Origin: Pisolithus tinctorius
Taxonomy: Eukaryota > Basidiomycota > Agaricomycetes > Boletales > Pisolithaceae
DNA: 64,000 bases
Assembly: GCA_024663395.1 (NCBI GenBank)
Contig: JANFAH010000032.1
Coordinates: 496,001 to 560,000 of the forward strand
Reading direction: 5' to 3'
Each line of letters opens with the position of its first letter. Positions within the stretch are counted from its first letter, which is position 1. A model generated the notes under the pieces. The model made no database searches, was not told the DNA's origin, and worked only from the letters and a program-made list of their open reading frames with translations. A program made the translations under genes and the position numbers. Below are positions 10,056 to 21,419 of the stretch, piece after piece.

Positions 10056-12147
10056 CGACTTTACCAGAAAACAGGATCTGCAAGAAATACATCAGGCCAT
10101 CCAGGTTCCCATTTAGTCTTCTGGCTGTTGTATGACCGTGATGGTTCACTTCTTCGAGCAAGCAACGTGTGCCCAGTCGCCTGCCATCAAGCAAGTTCCA
10201 TTAGGTACCCAAGATGTTCTATAAACCTGGACGACCCGGTTCCGGGGCCTGCGATGGCCGCGCAGGTGGGTAGAGCATGTGCACGAAGCACAGAGATTGG
10301 AAGGACAAGGGCGATTCCAGTGGCTAGGAGAGGACCGTTAGATCAGAGTAAGTAACATAAGAGCACCCACTTACGGCATCATCGATATCCCTTCCTTCTA
10401 CGGCCTTTGCAAGTCTGATCCTTCCTGGTCCTACACTCTAGCACAAACGCGAAGCTCTTACCTGCGACCCCGAATGGTCTCTGTGCAGCCCGATGAAAAA
10501 GACCGTCTCAGGGTGGTTTCATATGGGGGAGCCGTGCGTCCATGAACCCGGTAGTAAGCTAATTGCATTGCAAGTTGGATGAAAGCATCCAGAGGGTAGC
10601 CAGCTGCGTGTACATCAACCCAATATTGTGCAAATTACTCAGGGACTTACACATGCGCTGGATCTCGCCTTCACCAAACCTTGTAAAGTACATCATGTGG
10701 TGACTTGAGTCTACGACCAGCACTTTTGCACGGTGCATCGCATCCGCAAATACTGCCTAAATGCACGAAGACGCAACAAAATCAAGTCTTTCTCAATGTG
10801 CACAACCAGCAATGCCGGCCTCTCCATGTCCGCGCATTCTCGACTCGGCTGATTTGTTACCAGCAAGCGGTTTGTTCACCATACCTCCGGAGAGGACCAT
10901 GCCCCGGCCTTCGTCACTACCCGCTCACAGACGATGCTGGGGACCGTTGCACACATGGCTGCGTGTTTACCACAGGCACCGACACGTGTGGTCCGTTGTA
11001 CAGTGAGCCGAGGTTTGCGATAAAGAACAGTTTTATAACGCAGGAGGGGCACGCCTGCATTGCTGGTGCTGAACCTTGGCGGAGGTCGTACGGAACCGGA
11101 TTGGGGAAGACAAGTCCATGTGAGGTTGGGGGGTACCACTCTGTCCGTCTGCGTCACCAGCTGGATCGCTTCCACAGTCAAATTTCTCATACGGGCCCGC
11201 GGAACGGCCTTGTCAGTTAGAAAAGTTAGCGGAAACGACTTTCGGTTGTTTCATCAAGTGACACGAATGATGCAGACCAGTAATCAAGTGAGAGAGCAAA
11301 AAGAGACGCCTGGATCGCATCTAAAGAGAAAGCATTGCACGAAAACAGGGAATGGAGCTGAGCATAGTTCTGTCTGACACCAGATCGATTTCTTCTCCTG
11401 TAAAATGCCTGAGTCTTACCTCGGCCCACACATCCTTGAGTACATCCTCTGGCATTTCCCTGATCGTCCATACAATCTCGTCTACCCACAGAGGTGCACC
11501 GTTCTTCGGGTCGGCAACGCGCAGTGCGTAGATGGAGTTGTGTGCCATAACGACGATGGTCGATGCCTAGGGCGAAGAGGCGGCAGTGGCAATGTAAACG
11601 CAACTACATCGAGGAACGCGACGAACGTTGAATATGACCAATAAGCAGCGTCGTAGCCAGATACCTGACATCTGCGTGAACTGAATGCAGATGAGGATAT
11701 CAGAAAACACACCTACGCGCGTAGTATCCAAGTATAATTCCTGTCTGCTTCCATTCAGCACACCCTCAGTACTGCGATACCATGTTGCATGTATGATGTT
11801 TGAAACCAAGGGTGAAGCAAACGGCCCTCCTCGTCTGCCACGGAGTGAATCCCTGCCCTTGCCACTGGGTCCCTTCGTCATGATCTCCACTGGCACTTCT
11901 ACATTTTCTTTAATCAGAAGCTATCGTCTAACCAACTTTGCGGTGAGACGCCGGTCGTTGAGTGCACGTCTTACTAGATCCACTGAGGAAAGATTGGACA
12001 ACTTTCTGGCGTTCTTCAAATGCTGCAGCAAACGGTGCGCTGCCATCCAATTTGTCTCGGAGCAGCACTAGTGGTTGGATGTGGTCAAGGTACTTCATTC
12101 ACTGTGGTCTTGTGCGAGCGATGCCTGACGTGTTGCTTGGACCATCC
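10056..12147 (-). other. Host-like region with weak minus-strand exons, unidentified
   Basis: Several minus-strand stretches look like exons. At 11548-11402 a frame starting MAHNSIYALRVADPKNGAPL and containing WVDEIVWTIREMPEDVLKDV ends at a good donor (GAG|GTAAGA). At about 11873-11690 a frame contains PFASPLVSNIIHATWYRST, which faintly recalls fungal proteins of unknown function. At 11190-11060 there is MRNLTVEAIQLVTQTD. I could not assemble one gene from these pieces and name no family. The LTR retrotransposon has inserted at the left end of this stretch's putative 5' side (12,148). Confidence 0.35.
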
Positions 12148-12152
12148 GGTGT

Positions 12153-12441
12153 TGTAATGGTGATGTGAAGTTATAAGACTTGCAACGACACCACACCAGG
12201 ATTCTTCTTAAATACTACTCGTTTCCAGAGTGAAAGGTCTGTTTGATTCAAGGTAGAAAAGAGAGTCCCCGTACAGTATGCTACATAGGCCATTTTATAG
12301 GTTAGAGAGCAGGCACGAAATATGTCAGAGTACTGCTACGGGTAAAGTAGGATCAAGAAACAAATGAGATGATAAGTAAGACTGTCATAGAGAATTCACC
12401 ATCTGAACAAACGGTTGACAGTGTCAGACCGAGTCCTTACA
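12153..12441 (-). repeat. 3' LTR (left) of the chromovirus
   Basis: 289 bp, TGTAATGG..CCTTACA on the plus strand. It matches 21,420-21,708 with no gaps and 11 transitions, each at a CpG position. It is preceded by the GGTGT target duplication. Confidence 0.97.
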
Positions 12442-12452
12442 TTCCCCCCTCC
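12442..12452 (-). other. Polypurine tract of the chromovirus
   Basis: On the minus strand GGAGGGGGGAA sits directly before the 3' LTR, as expected for the primer of plus-strand DNA synthesis in LTR retroelements. Confidence 0.85.
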
Positions 12453-12488
12453 AGGGTACAAAGTACCCTTTCTTCGTGTAAAACTTGC

Positions 12489-13637
12489 TTACAAAGCAGT
12501 GTCCCCGGCACTTCCCGCGGTCTCGTCCTGGGGCATCGTTTCATCAACTTCACCCTCCACATCTGCTATGCCGTCGTAATCCTCTCCGTATTCCCCTTCG
12601 TCATCCGGGCCATCGAAGACACTGTCGACGCTTAGATGGTTAATCGTGATATGAGTAGGATCGGCGAGGGTGTCGAAAGGGGGATCCATGTCTAAGGTAG
12701 AGGTCGAGGAACTAGCAACGGTGGCACTCTGACGATTATCAGCAGTGGTTTTAGGTGCCTCGCGACGCCTGCTTGTACGCGAGGTCTCATGATGTCTACT
12801 GGTCCGAGGCCTCTCTGATCCTTGTGTTCTAAACAGCGACGAGTTGGGACGATCACCCAGGGGCCCCCTTGTATGACGATTGTCTCCTCTACGATCTTGG
12901 CGGTCCTGATAACCTCGCTGGGAGCGATTGCACTGGCATCTAGCCCTCTCTGCTGCGTCCCAGAGCAGGCTATTCAATGTCTCAGTCTCTGCAGCATTGA
13001 GTACCTGCCCGCCCTCTATCTCTTCCCTGCTACACAGGTCAGCATCCACTCCCAGAACTTCCTCCCTAGTTGGGGCTGGGCCCGTGATGACAATGTGATG
13101 TCCCGTGCCAGGTTCAAGGTAAGCAAATCACGACCTCGTAGTGGCTCTATGGTGGTAAGCTTCCCTGAACTGACAATATCCAGCAGGGATGTCAAGGGGA
13201 TCTCCCTTGTTTCGCCGCAGCGCTCTGTCGTACACGAAGAAGGACCGAATCTGCTCACAGTGAACCAAGAGTCACTCCTCTGTCTGCCCAGGGCCGGAGT
13301 CAACCCAGATGACAAAATAATCAAAGCTAGTCCGTTCAATGGAATGACTTTGGGCAGGGTTCGACATAGTGGCGGCCTGATGACGTCTCGTGTCAAGTGA
13401 GTGGTTGATAGCTAAACTCTGTAGCTCGCTAACGATGTTGGACAGGGTGCTGTGGAGCGTCACTAGATTTTCAGGGCTGATGACGGGTTGCCTTGCAGGC
13501 CAAGATATCAAGGGAGCGGGGTGCAATTGGCGACATGCCCTCTTCAGGTAGGAGGTGGTTTTACGGGCGTAACAATGACAGTGGGAGTCACACTTGCATC
13601 CCCTGGGCCTGGAGGTGTATAATGCTTGTGAGTTGGA
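12489..13637 (-). pseudogene. C-terminal tail of the chromovirus polyprotein beyond the chromodomain
   Basis: The frame that carries integrase and chromodomain continues here, interrupted by TGA at 13638-13640, 13272-13274 and 13128-13130, and ends at TAA-side position 12489. Each TGA would be CGA with one C-to-T reversal at a CpG. The tail is about 490 residues counted from the chromodomain, first rich in Pro, His and Ser, then containing LVTLHSTLSNIVSELQSLAI and an Arg/Ser/Thr-rich and finally acidic end (DDEGEYGEDYDGIADVEGE). I know no domain for it. It could be a polyprotein extension or, in an intact copy, a separate product. Confidence 0.7.
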
Positions 13638-15869
13638 TCATGTATGCAAACCTGAACGTAGGTGGGCTCGACGAGGGTGACCCGAAGGGCGGCATGAATG
13701 GTTATAGGGACGACTCGAAGACGCAGGAGGTTGGTTGTGTTTAGTGGGGCAATGAGGGTGGTACGGACGAGGATGGGTCTTGGGTTGATGATTTTGAGAG
13801 TGGGAGGATCCAGCTGTAGTGGGGTGTAGGTGAGTGGATGGGGACCTCCAGTTGGGACATGAGTGATTTAAATGGGCCCCACAGATATGCGGTGTCAAGT
13901 GTCCTATGAACACCTGGGAGTCGTCGTCTGACGAGCTCCCATTGCTCTTGTCCCTTAAATTTTCAATCCCATCAACCCCAATGGCCTCGAAATAATCGGT
14001 AAGCGCTTTCAGGTGCGCGACCTCGTCGTAGGGTAACCACGTTCGATCTCCAGCTGTCCACTTCACTTCGAACTTCGCATCTGATCGGCTGCCACGATGG
14101 CTAATTATCTGGTCGACAGCCCATTCTCGGTTTGTCCCTCCGAGTTCCGGAATCTGATCGTCTTTCCATCCAGGGAACTTTCTATCGTTGTTAGGTATGT
14201 GCACCCTTAACAATGATGAATGAAACACGTCATGAATACCTCTTTGCTTTAGGTTATCAGGTAATTCAACACGATAAGAATTATTCCTGAAGTCATCCGA
14301 AATGCGGTACGGTCCAATGAATTTCGGTATGAGCTTTCGCGATGTCCCCCTTGACAAGCTAATATTCTTGGTGGAGACGTACACGAGGTCACCCGTAACA
14401 AATGGGCACACTCAGCGCTTTTTATTAGCACCAACCACTTGTTTCAATCGTGCCTTTAGGATTGCGTCATGGGCGTCCAACAGAGTAAGTTTCATTTTAT
14501 TGGCAAACGCTCTCACGCTTGGGTATTCATCTCTCATCGGGGAGTCCCAGATCATCCATCGAGGCATCCGTCCAGTGTTCAGGAAGAACGGTGCATAACC
14601 AGTTGACTCTGATGTTGCGTTATTGATTGCAAACTCGATGGCAGGTAGTCGTGACACCCAGTCCTTTTGATTCGGCCCGATGCAGCATCTCAGCATCTGG
14701 GCAATGGTTCGGTTGGTGCGTTCCGTAGCGCCATCTGTTTCTGGGTGGTATGCACTCGACATTTTCTGCTTAATCCCAATTAGCTCATTTAGGTGTTTCC
14801 AGAAGGTACTAGTGAACAGGACGTTGCAGTCGCTAATGATCGCTCGAGGTAAGCCGTGGTGTTTATACACCTTGGCAAACATTAATTCTGCTACTTCACG
14901 AGCAGTATAGGTTGTTCGGCTCGGTACGATGTGCACCATGGAAGTTAGCAAATCGATAATCACCATTATCAAGTCATACTTGCCGTTGCGGTCTTTGGAC
15001 TCTGGGAGCGGTCCCACAAAGTCTACTCCAATCGATTCCCAAGGTCTGGATGGTACAGAGAGTGGGTTTAGTAGTCCGAATGGCTTGTGGGTTGGTGGCT
15101 TGCTCCGTTGGCAAGTCTGACATGATGTACAGTATGCGGTGATATCTTTCACCATAGAGTCCCACCACAGGAATTCACGAATATATGACACCGTCTTTCT
15201 GGCGCCTAGGTGGGCGAGCAAGGAGTGGGCATGGTTGATGATGACCTCCCTAAGTTGTTTGCCGTCTACCTCAATATCAGGTATGCAGAACACGGTGTGA
15301 TCCGGGAGTTTCAGACTGATGAATCCATCAGGCATGATATTGAAGTTCTTGAAAGCCTGTGGGTCCTCGATGATCCGTTTGAAGAACGGGTCCCTATCAT
15401 ACTTGTGCTTAGTGGCTTTGAGTATCCCTTCGCTTCCTGGGTATACAACCAATGGTACCCTAGTCATCGGTGCCCTCGTTATGTCACCTTCTGACATGAG
15501 TTGCCCCGTGTCCGGCATAGGGATCCGCATGTCATGCATCGTGTTTACAGCATGTGTGTCCTCAGGTGGGGGACGTTCACTGTCCTCATCCCCCTTCCTT
15601 CGTTCACCTGGGCCAAGAAGAACGAAGCGATTCTTCATTCTCCTAGCAAATTCGATACCGGTTTCAGGCCAGCCAGTCTCCGCGGGCGGTGTTGGAGGGC
15701 GACGATGGCGCATGGTCACTCTCTTGGTAGTGGGCTGAGTAGGCGCATCCTCCGTACGCTCACATGTGTCATCCGCACTGCTCATTGCAGCAGGCAGCTC
15801 CCCCTCCATAGGTCGCTCCTCAATGCTCGTTGGAGAGGGCATCACCGGAGGTTTCAGCACTAATCGCAA
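13638..15869 (-). pseudogene. Chromovirus integrase and chromodomain
   Basis: The integrase has the HHCC zinc-binding N-terminus (HAHSLLAHLGARKTVSYIRE then CTSCQTC), and the DDE core with D in GVDFVGPLPES, D in IISDCNVLFTS and E in HPETDGATERTNRT. After a TGA at 14412-14414 the same frame gives GDLVYVSTKNISLSRG and then a chromodomain (WAVDQIISHRGSRSDAKFEV, KWTAGDRTWLPYDEV) that would target insertion to marked chromatin. It lies in a different frame from the RT part. At their junction (about 15,870) this frame has a further TGA at 15870-15872, so a one-base indel near there is likely. SDCN in place of the usual SDRN fits a CGC-to-TGC change at a CpG. Confidence 0.92.
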
Positions 15870-17935
15870 TCAGTGCACAGAGGATGGTCCCCTGCCTTGG
15901 GCACTTTGGGGGAGTCACTCGGTGAAGTGTCTTCCGGTTGTTTCACTGTTGCCCGCGCTTGGGACCTGGTGGACATCGCCATCGCTTCGACACCAACATA
16001 TAAAGGTGCACTGATGATTTGCTGACGTTCCTCTGTATTGGCAGACTCCTCAATCTCTAGGTCATGATGCAGATATTCGCTGGGTGCACGGATAGTCCCT
16101 GGCACATCAAATTCATACATCTGAGATAGAGTGTCTGGGAGGATGTTATCGACACCAGGTACGTGTTTGATATCAAAGTCAAACTTGGCCAGTTTCTCTA
16201 ACCAGCGTGCTTGTCTCCCAGACAGGTCTTTCTGTTCCAGCAAGTACATCAGACTCTTATGGTCAGTAACCCACGTGAAGTGAGTGCCCTGCAGTATATC
16301 CCGGTGCCTTAACATCGTTTCCACCCCAGCAAGGAGCTCTTGCTCATGAATGGGGTAGTTACGTTGAGCTGACAACATCTTTGCAGAGTAAAAGGTGGCT
16401 ATCTTTGCGGACTTCCAGTCCTTCCCCTGTGCAATTACTCCGCCTATTCCATTTCCGCAGGCGTCGGTCATAACCCAGATGGGTTTGCGGTCAGGTCTGT
16501 ACTCCAAGGGAACGTGGCTGTGACTTGCACAGGTGGCAACGTATTGTTTCACTGTTTCAAACGCTCGCTGCTCAGTAAATGTCCACCGGAAGGGACGAGT
16601 TTCAGCGCTTGCTTCTGCTAGCACACCCAAAGGTACGCAGACTTTGTAGATGTTGTCTGCCAGGTAGCCTACTGACCCAATAAATCCTTTGCATAACGTC
16701 CGGTTGGTGGGGACTTTCCAGTTGAGGATCTGATCAACCTTTTCAGGATCCATTTTTATTCCATCATCAGTGACGACGCGACCCAGGATCTTCACTTCGT
16801 CACACAAGAAATGAAGTTTCTTCTCGCTCAGGTAAAGTTTCTCCCGTGTGAGGATTTCAAGCACGAGTTTGACGTGTCTAATGTGATCCTCCAGGGTCTC
16901 AGAGTAGATGATTATATCATCCAAGTATATGTCCATGAACGTTCCAACATGTTCCCCAAAAATGTGATTCATTAGGGCTTGGTACGTCGCTGGAGCATTG
17001 CAGTTGCCTTGCTGGACTACCAGACTGACCATATTTCCGTCTGGGGTCATAACAGCCGTCCTTTCGACATGCTCAGGGATCACCCAAATTTGTTCATATG
17101 CATCGGCTCCATCAATGATCAACCTATATGGCCTCTTGGCCACTCGCCGTAGGATACCATCCATATCGGGCATCGGTGATGACAACTTGCGCGTATTCTT
17201 GTTTCGCTCATGCAGGTCGACCACCACACAGAGTTGCGGAGGGTTCCCTGCCTTTGGTATTAGCAACATTGGGCAAGTGTTCCTTGCCGCAGTTAGTTCC
17301 CAGCGGCCGGTTCTCAAGTAGGCATTTTTCTTTTCCGCCCAAAGAGGTCTTAATGCCTCTGGACATCTTGATGGCCGCCAAGGGTATATTTTCTTTTCAT
17401 CTATCAGTGGGATCTCGTGATTTATGGCTCGGAATGGGGGAAGGGCCATCGCTCCTACTTGGGAGCATAGAGGCTTTGCTAATTCCTGTAAGTACTTCCT
17501 TGCCTTCTCAAGGTTCTCATGGTAAACATCCATTGCATGTGATTCCAGGGTTGAGACCTGCGCTCCTTTCATCTCGGTGGGCGTAACACTTCCCACAACG
17601 ACTCTAGGCGAGTGTAACCCCACCATTACTTTGTGCTGATAGAGGAACAGTGTCCCTAGAATCAGATTGTAGTTCTGCAAGTTCATGACATCGAAGTATT
17701 GTTCGCAGTCAATCCCTTGATATTGGAAATGGGCCTTAGTGCCAAAGTTCACCTTGGACCACGAGCCCTGAACTGTGAGCTGAATGGTGAGAGGTTTCTC
17801 AAGCGAAATACATTTCACTTTCAATTGTTCTGCAAGCGTCACTGACATGAAATCAGCCAGCAATCCCATATCGATCAGCGCACGCGCCGGGTGGCTGTTC
17901 ACGTGCATGACGACCACCAGAGGCTTCGGTATCTT
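15860..17935 (-). pseudogene. Chromovirus protease, reverse transcriptase and RNase H
   Basis: The frame opens after a TGA at 17936-17938. It contains a retropepsin-like aspartic protease (ALIDMGLLADFMS and NLILGTLFL; the catalytic motif is D-M-G rather than D-T/S-G). Then RT follows with VVVDLHERNKNT, IDGADAYEQIW and the catalytic YLDDIIIYS. RNase H follows with MTDACGNGIGGV, HEQELLAGVE and TDHKSLMYLLEQ. It ends at TAG 15860-15862, where the integrase frame takes over. Substitutions such as DLHERN for DLRERN and EQIW for EQIR are those expected from deamination at CpG in arginine codons. Confidence 0.93.
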
Positions 17936-17938
17936 TCA

Positions 17939-18592
17939 TGTGAAATCTTTGGCTATCGAGGAATTTCTCTGTAGGGTCAACTTATCCTCATCATGGACCT
18001 TAACGCCATTCAACTGGATCATGTCATACGGTGCGTCTTTCAACTGATCTGCAATCCCGTTGGTTTCATCATTTCCAGTGCTCTTGAATAGTGCACAGAT
18101 CCCCAGGTCTTCTTCCTCCAGGGGGTCACTGCTCGTTAAGGCTACACATGCACGAAACAGCCTCTTAGCATGCCAATGCACGATGTCAAAGTCCGGCCTG
18201 GAAATCCTTTCCAGCAGGAGGACCAGGCAGGCCGCCAGGTGATAGTCAAGTACGTCGATTGTCGTCTTATCTTCCCTAACACATGCAAATTGTCCTGAGT
18301 TTCCCCCTTCCAGAATTTGAAGACTGTGCTCCTCAAGCTTAGCGATAATGCAGTCCTCAATAGGGCGTCCCATGGGGTTTGATCTCCAGGTCCGCGCGCA
18401 CTCTTGGCGTCTCAGTTCCATTTTCAGGATACCAGCGCGTTCTCCCTTTCGAAACCAGTACCAACTATCAAGTCGGAAAGCAGGGTTCATTAGCAGGTGC
18501 GTTTCGACTGTAATCTCGTCTCCTGGGCCTAATACATCTCGTTCGCTTTCCACAATCATGTGTCAGCCATCCATCAGATCATAGACCAGGAA
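17939..18592 (-). pseudogene. Chromovirus gag-pol linker segment between in-frame stops
   Basis: About 215 codons in the same frame as gag and RT, bounded by TGA codons at 18593-18595 and 17936-17938, with a third TGA at 18563-18565. It reads PAFRLDSWYWFRKGERAG and CIIAKLEEHSLQILEGG. It has no recognised motif, but its position between the zinc knuckle and the protease is the usual place of a low-conservation linker. Confidence 0.75.
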
Positions 18593-21283
18593 TCAGGAGT
18601 CCATATAAGTGCACAACGAGTTCGGGTCATCGCTGGGGTAGCAGATCCCGGATAGTTGTTCCATGGCCCTGTCCTCCAGGGGGTGCCCTAGTTTTGTGCC
18701 CACCCACCAGATTCCACAGGCCTGCTTGCTCCTATAGGCGTAGACATGTATTCCATCATTCAGGGCTTCTTCTTTGGGAATGGTACTATTGCTAGTCTGG
18801 TAGTCTTCGTCATCTGAGACGCTCTCCAGGTCTGGGAGGTCATCGTCAGGTACACCATCATCTTCCTGGATCGTAGGCCCTCGAGCCTGAATGAAGTTCA
18901 AGGATACCTCAGGGCCATGCCTAGACGAACTTGCCAACTGACGTTGGCACTCAATATCTCCAAAGTCGACACCCACACCAAAACTCGTAACGCCTGAGGA
19001 CTTGCCAGCGTTGAGCACAGTCTGACAATCAGGACAATTCCTCGAGAAATGCCCCGACTTATGGCAGATGAAGCATAGGCCCTCTGCCTTGTGGCGTTCC
19101 TGCTCTTCTTTGCTCAGTTTAGGAGTATCACGCTTCCGTTTATCCTGCCATTTGGTGCGCTTTCCTCCTGGGTTGTGATTATCGGGCATTGCGGCTTCCT
19201 TTCGATAGCCTTCGCCTTTAAACTTCCTCTTCCTTTCACGTCTTCGCTTGTGTCCCAACTTATGGGGTTCGGGACTCTCTGGTGACGTGGCAGCACTTCC
19301 CACCATCCGGTGTTTACTCCTTCGTTGTTTAGACCTGTGAGTATAGTCACCAGCAATGGTTTGGGCGATTTCAAGGATCTCTGCAGAGGCCGAGATCTTC
19401 TTTAGTGATGAGACCTCCGGATTCAACTTTTCTTTCCACAGGTCCCTTTGGAGCTCCTTTCGGAGCCCCGACCAAAACTTGTGGACCTTTGTGCGTTCAT
19501 TGGTTTCTCCAATCATGTTCCATAGCTCATTGAGCTCATACAGGTAGTTCCTTACTGTTTTGGAGTTTTGATAACATGACTGCAGTTTCTCCCTTTGCTG
19601 CATTCGGAAATCAATGGGGAAACAATAGTTGAATAGTTGCATAAAGAAATCTGAGAGTCTCCACTTGTAAGGATCCCCTGAGACTTCCCGCACATAAAAC
19701 TCATGTGCCTTACCCGTCAGGTAGTGGGATAGGATGAACACACACTTCTTGGGTTCGACTCGACCATCTGTAACATATGCGGCCCCTTCGGTAATGAACC
19801 GTTGAAAGGCATGTACGTTGTCAGACCCATCATATTTATTCAGCAGGATGGGCTTAAGAGTCGTCCTGCGACGAGATTTCGAACGCTTCTTGGATTTGTG
19901 TTTCTTTCCCTTACCACTCTTGCGGCGTCGGGATCTACCACGTTGGTGGCTCGAGCTGCTTGACGACCCACCCAAACTTAACAATGATTCGCTGGTTGTC
20001 GAAGAAGAATCGTCATCGCTCGTGCCAGAATAGCTGGATGGATCACTACTGGAGTTTGACGATATGGAGTCATCATTCAAGCTCTCGCTCGTGGTAGATG
20101 CAGACTCAGACGAGCTGGTATCATCGTCACTTGACGAATCTGAGGTGTGCTTCGCCTTCCTTTTATTTTTGGATCTTTTGGAGCGCTTCTCATCCTTTTC
20201 AAGGCACTTAAAGGCGAGTCCAATGTAGCTTTTTGGATTGATTTGTTTTACAGGCTCCATAGCCCTCGGTGTCTTCTGTCGTTCACGCCTCTTGTGATCT
20301 TGACGGACAACTTTATCAACCATCTCCTTTATCGGGTTTGGGGGTTCTCTCAAGGGTTTGGTCACCCTCTTCTTGTTTTTCTTCGAATGCTTTAGCTTAC
20401 TCCTCTTAGGGATCCACTCATCTTCCCTGCCATGCGGTTCTGGGAGTTCATCCTCAGTGGGTTGTGTGGTGCCCTCCGGATCATTCCCCTTTGACGGTCC
20501 AGTTTGGTCACCATCGCTCTCATTTGCCAATCTATTAGCAGCGTTCCACGATGCAAGGGCTGCACATTGCGCATCTGGGTCTATCTCATTCTCGCTAAGT
20601 TTCAGGTTCCCCCAATTCCTAGGATTGGGTCCCTTTCCCTTGCATTCACCCTTAGCGGAGGGCTCATCACTTTCTGATGAGGTCACTTCAGGGTTATCCC
20701 TCGTCATCAACAACGACCTCCTCTGGATTTTCTCTCGTTCATCCAGGGTCAGTTGCCATTCTGCCCTTCGGACGGCATTTGTCTGGTCTGGCCTTAACAT
20801 GCTGTGGGCTCGTCGCTCACGCAACTTCTTATGCACCACCTCTGTCCAGTCATTCTGCTCCACTTCCATATCACTCGTTGGGAAGATGGATAAAGAGTTG
20901 CAGTGGACATTATCAGGTAAGACATTGTTCGTACTATGAGTCACTACTCGGACTCTAACAGTATGAGCCTGTGAGGCCTCCGGGACTCCAATGTCACCGG
21001 GACACACCGGCAAGCTAGTCCTCAAGCCGGGAACGTCAACGGTAGCACCTTGGGGCACTGGACTAGGGCTCCTCAAGCCAGACCTTACCACATCGCTATA
21101 GCTCCGGATGTTACTAGCGGTGGGTTTTTCAATTGGGGTAGAGTACTGACTCCCGAGCAGGGTCAGCTTCGGTAGAGGGGACACACCAACGATCTCAGCA
21201 CCAGGCTGAGTCGTTGGGCTTTGGGGTAGGGATGAAGCTCGAGTGCAGGTGCCTCGGCGTGCAGTAGAACAGGTATTAACCAT
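18593..21283 (-). CDS. Chromovirus Gag with CCHC zinc knuckle
   Basis: An 896-codon frame starts at ATG 21,283 and ends in TGA 18593-18595. The N-terminal half is low-complexity and charged, with a Ser/Asp tract (SSDSSSDDDTSSSESAS) and a basic patch. The retrotransposon gag domain follows (VEPKKCVFILSHYLTGKAHE, KLQSCYQNSKTVRNYLYELN). A CX2CX4HX4C knuckle CFICHKSGHFSRNC comes near residue 740. Gag would form the particle and bind RNA. The large N-terminal extension is longer than in most Ty3 elements. This frame is itself unbroken; the terminal TGA is probably a mutated CGA because the next codons stay in frame with pol. Confidence 0.92.
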   Translation of the reverse strand: MVNTCSTARRGTCTRASSLPQSPTTQPGAEIVGVSPLPKLTLLGSQYSTPIEKPTASNIRSYSDVVRSGLRSPSPVPQGATVDVPGLRTSLPVCPGDIGVPEASQAHTVRVRVVTHSTNNVLPDNVHCNSLSIFPTSDMEVEQNDWTEVVHKKLRERRAHSMLRPDQTNAVRRAEWQLTLDEREKIQRRSLLMTRDNPEVTSSESDEPSAKGECKGKGPNPRNWGNLKLSENEIDPDAQCAALASWNAANRLANESDGDQTGPSKGNDPEGTTQPTEDELPEPHGREDEWIPKRSKLKHSKKNKKRVTKPLREPPNPIKEMVDKVVRQDHKRRERQKTPRAMEPVKQINPKSYIGLAFKCLEKDEKRSKRSKNKRKAKHTSDSSSDDDTSSSESASTTSESLNDDSISSNSSSDPSSYSGTSDDDSSSTTSESLLSLGGSSSSSSHQRGRSRRRKSGKGKKHKSKKRSKSRRRTTLKPILLNKYDGSDNVHAFQRFITEGAAYVTDGRVEPKKCVFILSHYLTGKAHEFYVREVSGDPYKWRLSDFFMQLFNYCFPIDFRMQQREKLQSCYQNSKTVRNYLYELNELWNMIGETNERTKVHKFWSGLRKELQRDLWKEKLNPEVSSLKKISASAEILEIAQTIAGDYTHRSKQRRSKHRMVGSAATSPESPEPHKLGHKRRRERKRKFKGEGYRKEAAMPDNHNPGGKRTKWQDKRKRDTPKLSKEEQERHKAEGLCFICHKSGHFSRNCPDCQTVLNAGKSSGVTSFGVGVDFGDIECQRQLASSSRHGPEVSLNFIQARGPTIQEDDGVPDDDLPDLESVSDDEDYQTSNSTIPKEEALNDGIHVYAYRSKQACGIWWVGTKLGHPLEDRAMEQLSGICYPSDDPNSLCTYMDS

Positions 21284-21391
21284 TTCTTTTTTGTTAAGTG
21301 TTTTCGGATACTTACTCGAGTGTCGACAGGGGATCAGCCTGCAGATGGTTGAGAAGGTATCGAAGGGGTTTGTTTAGAGTTCGAGTTTTCT

Positions 21392-21409
21392 TTTGACCGT
21401 TTGGGACCA
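21392..21409 (-). other. Candidate primer-binding site
   Basis: On the minus strand, 10 nt inside the 5' LTR, TGGTCCCAAACGGTC begins with the TGG that pairs with a tRNA 3' CCA. The spacing is larger than usual and I cannot name the tRNA. Confidence 0.4.
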
Positions 21410-21419
21410 GAAAAAAATA

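Noticed and set aside
10620..10760. RAD51/DMC1-like recombinase on the minus strand (KVLVVDSSHHMMYF)
   Set aside because: Only a loose resemblance to the Walker B region; no Walker A, no extended similarity and no consistent exon chain.
18593..21283. Plus-strand open frames up to 193 codons opposite gag (for example 20,358-20,939)
   Set aside because: Antisense shadows of the Ser/Arg-rich gag region; no recognisable content.
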